This document shows positions 5,345 to 8,558 of a DNA stretch of 8,558 nucleotides, in pieces. The position numbers and the translations under genes were made by a program. The notes under the pieces were generated by a model that did no database searches, was not told the DNA's origin, and saw only the letters and a list, made by a program, of their open reading frames with translations. How positions within the stretch are numbered: the stretch's first letter is position 1; the number at the start of each line of letters is the position of its first letter. Source of the DNA: Comamonadaceae bacterium (GTDB lineage: Bacteria; Pseudomonadota; Gammaproteobacteria; Burkholderiales; Burkholderiaceae); assembly GCA_947374535.1 (NCBI GenBank), contig CANCCJ010000108.1:1-8558 (forward strand), in the 5' to 3' direction.

Positions 5345-7530
5345 AGAAGAATTTGCACGCTGGTCCAGCTTGTATTTTTGGTGTTGCTGTTTTCAACCAC
5401 ACCGGCACTGCTGTACACACTACCGGTGTTGTAGTGGCGTGGGTCGAGGTTGCTCAAGGTCAAACGCCAAGCCGTGCTGCCATCGACACGCCACAAACCA
5501 TAGACATCCATCACGCGTTTTTGCGACAGGGTTGTCAATTGCTCCGCGCTTAAACGCGTGGTGTAGCCAGGGTTGTAGTTGAGGTTACCGCCAACGGTGA
5601 CAGGCACAGCTTTCAGTCGGTAGTCCGCGCCCAAGTTCGCAGTCATGTCGGGTTGCTGATCAAGTCGGTTGTTAGGGCCATCAATGCTAAGCACACGCGA
5701 ACGGTAAAAGCTCACATTACTTCGCAAGTCCACATGGGGTGCATCTGCGATCCATTGGTCCATGCGAAATTTGGCTTCTAACTCCACACCTTCCGTGATA
5801 GCTTCGCTGATGTTTTGTGGACTCGATAACCAGCGCGACATGCCTGGCATACCTGGCACAGGGCCATAACTGGTGACATTGCGAATCAAGTTCTGAACAC
5901 GGCGATGAAAGGCACTGGCACTCAACACCCCGCCTTGCGGTAAGTAGCGCTCAACAGCAACATCCAGGCCCGTGGCAATTTCTGGCTTTAGGTTGGGATT
6001 GCCAGAGACATCCGGATTGGTGGCACTGTTGTCATCGCGCGTGTAAGTCCGGCGCGCCAACAAAGAGGGCATGGTGGGCGTTTTAAAGCTACGGGTGAGG
6101 CTCATGCGGACCTGATCGCGGCTATCAGGGTCGGGGCGCCACATGGCGTGAAGCAAGGGTGTAAACACACTGTTGCGGTTGGTCACATCACCCATTGCAG
6201 TATTGCCCTGCGTGGTCAAACCTTCGTAGCGTGCGCCCAAATGTGTCGCCCAGTGCGGCGTGAGTTGCCACTCGTCTTGCGAGTACATGGCATAACGCAT
6301 AGAACTGGCTTGGTAATCGGCGCTGCCTGGAATGGCTTGGTAGGCCCCCACCACTTCTTGCGTGCGGCGCACTGACTCCATCTCTGCACCGCTCACCCAC
6401 TGATGACCACCGCCCATCACGTTCGTGTACTTACCACTCAAGTTGGCCGAACGGTCTTGCACATGCGAGTTTTCGGTTGCACTTGGCAGCAACAAAGGAT
6501 TGCCAGAGGTTTGTTGAAATTCGTTGTGGCTATTCCACCCGCCGACATTGAACTTCCACTCCATGTTGCTATCTTCGGAAAGCTTGCGACGCCATTGCCC
6601 ATTGAGACGCGCAATCGCAAAGTGGTTGTCGTTGTCCGTACTCGCAGTGGTGCTGCCGTTGACTAACGGCAAGTAGCCCGTTGAAGTTTGGTATGCGTCA
6701 ATGCGGCCAGATGTGTTGCCTTGCGACAGTGCCACAAATGGCATCAGGGTAAAGGTCTCGCCAGGATCGCCTTTGAGCTGCAACCGCGCTGTGGCATTCA
6801 AACCCTCGCGCGTGTAATGGGAGTCGCTGTTGCGTGAACGGCTCGTATAACGAGACTGCGTTGCATTGCCCCCCGTAGCCGGAATCTCATCACGCATTAG
6901 GTCATTTTCACTGTGGTCTGGTGCGGCATACCGATTGACCGACAGTGTGTAGTTTGCCGTCCACTGCTCCGAGTCGTGGTACTTCACCAGCGAGGCGGTA
7001 GGCGAGGCATAACCGCCCTGAAATGAGGAACCCGCTTTCAACTCGGTGGGCATGCCGCGTCGGCCTTCGCGCGTGATGATGTTGATGGTGCCTGCAATTG
7101 CTTGTGCACCTGTTTCAGCCGTAGGTGCGCGGTAAATTTCGATGCGCTCAACCATCTCTGGCGTGAGTGACTCCACGGAGAAGCCTGGCGGCACACGTTG
7201 ACCATCTAACAAAATTTGTGTGTAGCCCTGACTCAAGCCACGCATGCGTATGCCACCGCCACGTCCAGGTGCACCACCCAAGGTGATGCCAGGCATGCGC
7301 TTCAAGATCTCACCAAGGTTGGCGTCACCTTGCCGCTCAATTTCTTCACGACCAATCACGATTTTGCTGGCGGTCGACTCACGGCGCTGCTGCGTGTCGT
7401 TGTTGCGGCCACTGGTAATTTCAATGCGACCCATATCTGCTGAGGGTGTCGTTGCTTGTTGAGCCAAAGCAGCCGTCGCGCTTAGCGCAAAAGGCACAAA
7501 AAGCGTACGATAAAAAGTCGATATATGCAT
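5329..7530 (-). CDS. TonB-dependent outer-membrane receptor
   Basis: The product is 733 residues. A Sec signal peptide ends at about residue 23 (ATAALA, then QQ). A probable TonB box lies in RIEITS (35-40). The plug domain covers about 52-155, with IRMRGLSQGYTQILLDGQRV (94-113), VERIEIYRAP (127-136) and GTINIITRE (147-155), followed by a 22-strand-type barrel to the C-terminus that includes the family signature NPNLKPE (511-517). It would import a scarce ligand across the outer membrane using TonB-ExbBD energy; no TonB system or inner-membrane transporter gene lies in the window. There is no cysteine in the whole protein, and the chain ends in Leu rather than the usual Phe or Trp. The start is the only suitable ATG before the signal peptide, with a stop nine codons upstream; the ribosome site is weak. 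The ligand (siderophore, vitamin or sugar) cannot be determined. It is the first gene of an operon with the hydrolase. Confidence 0.92.
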   Translation of the reverse strand: MHISTFYRTLFVPFALSATAALAQQATTPSADMGRIEITSGRNNDTQQRRESTASKIVIGREEIERQGDANLGEILKRMPGITLGGAPGRGGGIRMRGLSQGYTQILLDGQRVPPGFSVESLTPEMVERIEIYRAPTAETGAQAIAGTINIITREGRRGMPTELKAGSSFQGGYASPTASLVKYHDSEQWTANYTLSVNRYAAPDHSENDLMRDEIPATGGNATQSRYTSRSRNSDSHYTREGLNATARLQLKGDPGETFTLMPFVALSQGNTSGRIDAYQTSTGYLPLVNGSTTASTDNDNHFAIARLNGQWRRKLSEDSNMEWKFNVGGWNSHNEFQQTSGNPLLLPSATENSHVQDRSANLSGKYTNVMGGGHQWVSGAEMESVRRTQEVVGAYQAIPGSADYQASSMRYAMYSQDEWQLTPHWATHLGARYEGLTTQGNTAMGDVTNRNSVFTPLLHAMWRPDPDSRDQVRMSLTRSFKTPTMPSLLARRTYTRDDNSATNPDVSGNPNLKPEIATGLDVAVERYLPQGGVLSASAFHRRVQNLIRNVTSYGPVPGMPGMSRWLSSPQNISEAITEGVELEAKFRMDQWIADAPHVDLRSNVSFYRSRVLSIDGPNNRLDQQPDMTANLGADYRLKAVPVTVGGNLNYNPGYTTRLSAEQLTTLSQKRVMDVYGLWRVDGSTAWRLTLSNLDPRHYNTGSVYSSAGVVENSNTKNTSWTSVQILLEKKL

Positions 7531-7532
7531 AT
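7523..7532. repeat. Palindrome ATATGCATAT over the receptor start codon
   Basis: This 10 bp perfect palindrome includes the minus-strand ATG at 7528-7530 of the receptor gene. It is short and AT-rich, so chance is a good explanation; a repressor site blocking the start region is possible but unsupported. Confidence 0.35.
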
Positions 7533-7547
7533 TAAAAAGTTTACCGA

Positions 7548-7559
7548 GGTATCAATACC
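7548..7559. promoter_or_regulatory. Candidate operator GGTAT-CA-ATACC in the receptor/minC divergent region
   Basis: Arms GGTAT (7548-7552) and ATACC (7555-7559) form a perfect inverted repeat with a 2 bp centre. Such a small loop is unsuitable for an RNA hairpin but fits a dimeric DNA-binding protein. It lies 17 bp upstream of the receptor ATG and 42 bp upstream of the minC ATG, inside the only space that can hold both promoters. It does not match the Fur consensus. The remainder of the 71 bp region has no convincing -35/-10 pair. Confidence 0.3.
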
Positions 7560-7601
7560 CTTGCCGTGTAAAGTTCGGGTTTTATTTTTCCTGCAAGTTC
7601 C

Positions 7602-8348
7602 ATGAGCCAAGCTGCTGCGCCACACGCCTACGAAATTAAAAGTGCCTCCTTGCCCTTGGTGTCTTTTCTACTCAAAAATCCTGACACGTCGGCCCTGCAA
7701 GCCGATATGGCCCGCCGCTTGGGTGCTACCCCCGGCTTTTTCGATAACGACCCCGTGGTAATCGATTTAAGCGCACTCGAAGACCCCCACAACCATCTCG
7801 ACCTGCCCTCGGTCTGCCTAATGCTGCGCACGCACCAAATGCTGCCTGTGGCAGTTCGGGGCGCAAATGAACACCAATTAGCTAATGCACGTAATGCAGG
7901 CTTGTTTGAAGCAAGTGACTTGAGCATCCAAGCCCCCACCACCCCACGCGTGGAAACCGTGGTGCAAGAAGTGATTCGCGAAGTAGAAGTGGTGCGCGAG
8001 GTGCCAACTGGCAATGGCTCAGCCCTGGTCATCGACAAGCCACTGCGCTCTGGTCAGCATGTGTATGCCAAGGGGCGCGACTTGATCGTGCTGGCCATGG
8101 TCAATCCGGGCGCAGAAATCATGGCCGATGGTCATATTCATGTCTATGCACCGTTGCGAGGCAAAGCCATTGCAGGGGCTCGGGGTGACGCGCAAGCGCG
8201 CATCTTCACCTCATGCCTAGAAGCCGAGCTGATTTCGATTGCAGGCACTTACCGCACCAGCGGGGACGCACCGATGCCAGCAGATGTGGCTGGCAAAGCC
8301 GCGCAAATCAGCCTTCAAGGCGATAAGTTGGTGATGCAAGCACTGTAA
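7602..8348 (+). CDS. minC: Septum site-determining protein MinC
   Basis: The product is 248 residues, close to the usual length, and acts in the cytoplasm and at the membrane. It inhibits FtsZ ring assembly away from mid-cell when recruited by MinD. An N-terminal MinC_N domain spans about residues 8-108. A variable, charged linker rich in Val and Glu (about 117-134) precedes the C-terminal beta-helix domain (about 141-248). That domain contains the conserved RSGQ (149-152) followed by VYAKGRDL, then GAEIMADGHIHVYAPLRGKA (170-189) and the ARIFTSCLEAELISIAG stretch (199-215); RSGQ is associated with MinD binding. The ATG has only a weak Shine-Dalgarno. It is the first gene of the min operon, 40 bp before minD, and is divergent from the receptor gene. 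Confidence 0.96.
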   Translation: MSQAAAPHAYEIKSASLPLVSFLLKNPDTSALQADMARRLGATPGFFDNDPVVIDLSALEDPHNHLDLPSVCLMLRTHQMLPVAVRGANEHQLANARNAGLFEASDLSIQAPTTPRVETVVQEVIREVEVVREVPTGNGSALVIDKPLRSGQHVYAKGRDLIVLAMVNPGAEIMADGHIHVYAPLRGKAIAGARGDAQARIFTSCLEAELISIAGTYRTSGDAPMPADVAGKAAQISLQGDKLVMQAL

Positions 8349-8376
8349 AATTGCGAATTAATTTTTAGAACAACCT

Positions 8377-8388
8377 AGGGCTTTTTTC
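8377..8388 (+). promoter_or_regulatory. Ribosome binding site of minD
   Basis: AGGG at 8377-8380 lies 8 nt before the ATG at 8389, separated by a pyrimidine-rich spacer. It fixes the minD start. No terminator is seen in the 40 bp between minC and minD, which supports co-transcription. Confidence 0.65.
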
Positions 8389-8558
8389 ATGACAAAAATC
8401 GTGGTGGTAACTTCTGGCAAAGGCGGCGTGGGCAAGACCACAACCAGCGCCAGTTTTTCCTCTGGCCTCGCTTTACGCGGCTTCAAAACGGTGGTCATCG
8501 ACTTTGACGTCGGCTTGCGTAACCTCGACCTCATCATGGGTTGCGAGCGTCGCGTGGT
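8389..8558 (+). CDS. minD: Septum site-determining ATPase MinD (5' part, runs off the window)
   Basis: The first 56 codons are present and in frame to the window edge. The N-terminus shows the deviant Walker A motif KGGVGKT (11-17) with the signature Lys11, and then the strongly conserved VVIDFDVGLRNLDLIMG segment of MinD ATPases. MinD binds the membrane in its ATP form, recruits MinC and is cycled by MinE, which would be expected directly downstream, outside the window. The C-terminal amphipathic membrane-targeting helix is not visible here. Confidence 0.96.
   Translation, partial: MTKIVVVTSGKGGVGKTTTSASFSSGLALRGFKTVVIDFDVGLRNLDLIMGCERRV

Noticed and set aside
7531..7601. Fur box or cobalamin riboswitch upstream of the receptor
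   Set aside because: No GATAATGATAATCATTATC-like sequence is present, and 71 bp is too short for a cobalamin riboswitch.
1..8558. Mobile elements, CRISPR arrays, tRNA or rRNA genes, toxin-antitoxin or defence genes
   Set aside because: No transposase or integrase, regularly spaced repeats, cloverleaf or defence-type domain was seen on either strand, and codon use appears uniform.

Overview
This 8.56 kb window looks like ordinary chromosome from a betaproteobacterium of the order Burkholderiales, most likely family Comamonadaceae (a moderate-GC freshwater type such as Limnohabitans or Rhodoferax). That placement is inference from protein style and gene content: a BPSS1780-type membrane protein beside a UvrD helicase, a short GMP reductase, and a minCD start. 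No rRNA, tRNA, CRISPR array, insertion sequence, phage gene or integration scar is visible. Coding density is high, and every complete gene looks intact.

Layout, left to right. Positions 1-84 hold the 3' end of a forward gene, probably homoserine kinase (thrB). It is followed after 3 bp by a 258-residue multi-pass membrane protein of the BPSS1780 family (88-864, +). This gene converges head-on with a UvrD-type DNA helicase (865-3282, -), and the two stop codons abut with no base between them. A 139 bp intergenic region separates uvrD from the divergent GMP reductase gene guaC (3422-4399, +). That short region contains a terminator-like hairpin with a T7 tract pointing towards guaC, plus an overlapping 11 bp inverted repeat that would capture the same T tract. 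A bidirectional intrinsic terminator (about 4430-4467) separates guaC from the leftward unit on its right.

The leftward unit is a two-gene operon: a TonB-dependent outer-membrane receptor (5329-7530, -) whose stop codon overlaps the start of a cytoplasmic alpha/beta-hydrolase (4475-5332, -) in an ATGA arrangement. The ribosome binding site for the hydrolase lies inside the last receptor codons. This suggests uptake of an ester or amide ligand followed by its hydrolysis, but the ligand cannot be read from the sequence. Divergently, after 71 bp that include a small palindrome, the division-site genes start: minC (7602-8348, +) and the first 56 codons of minD (8389 to the window end, +).

The housekeeping functions are unrelated to one another: amino-acid synthesis, DNA repair, purine salvage and division-site placement. 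No clearly new multi-gene system is present. The two places most worth a second look are the structured leader between uvrD and guaC, and the translationally coupled receptor-hydrolase pair.
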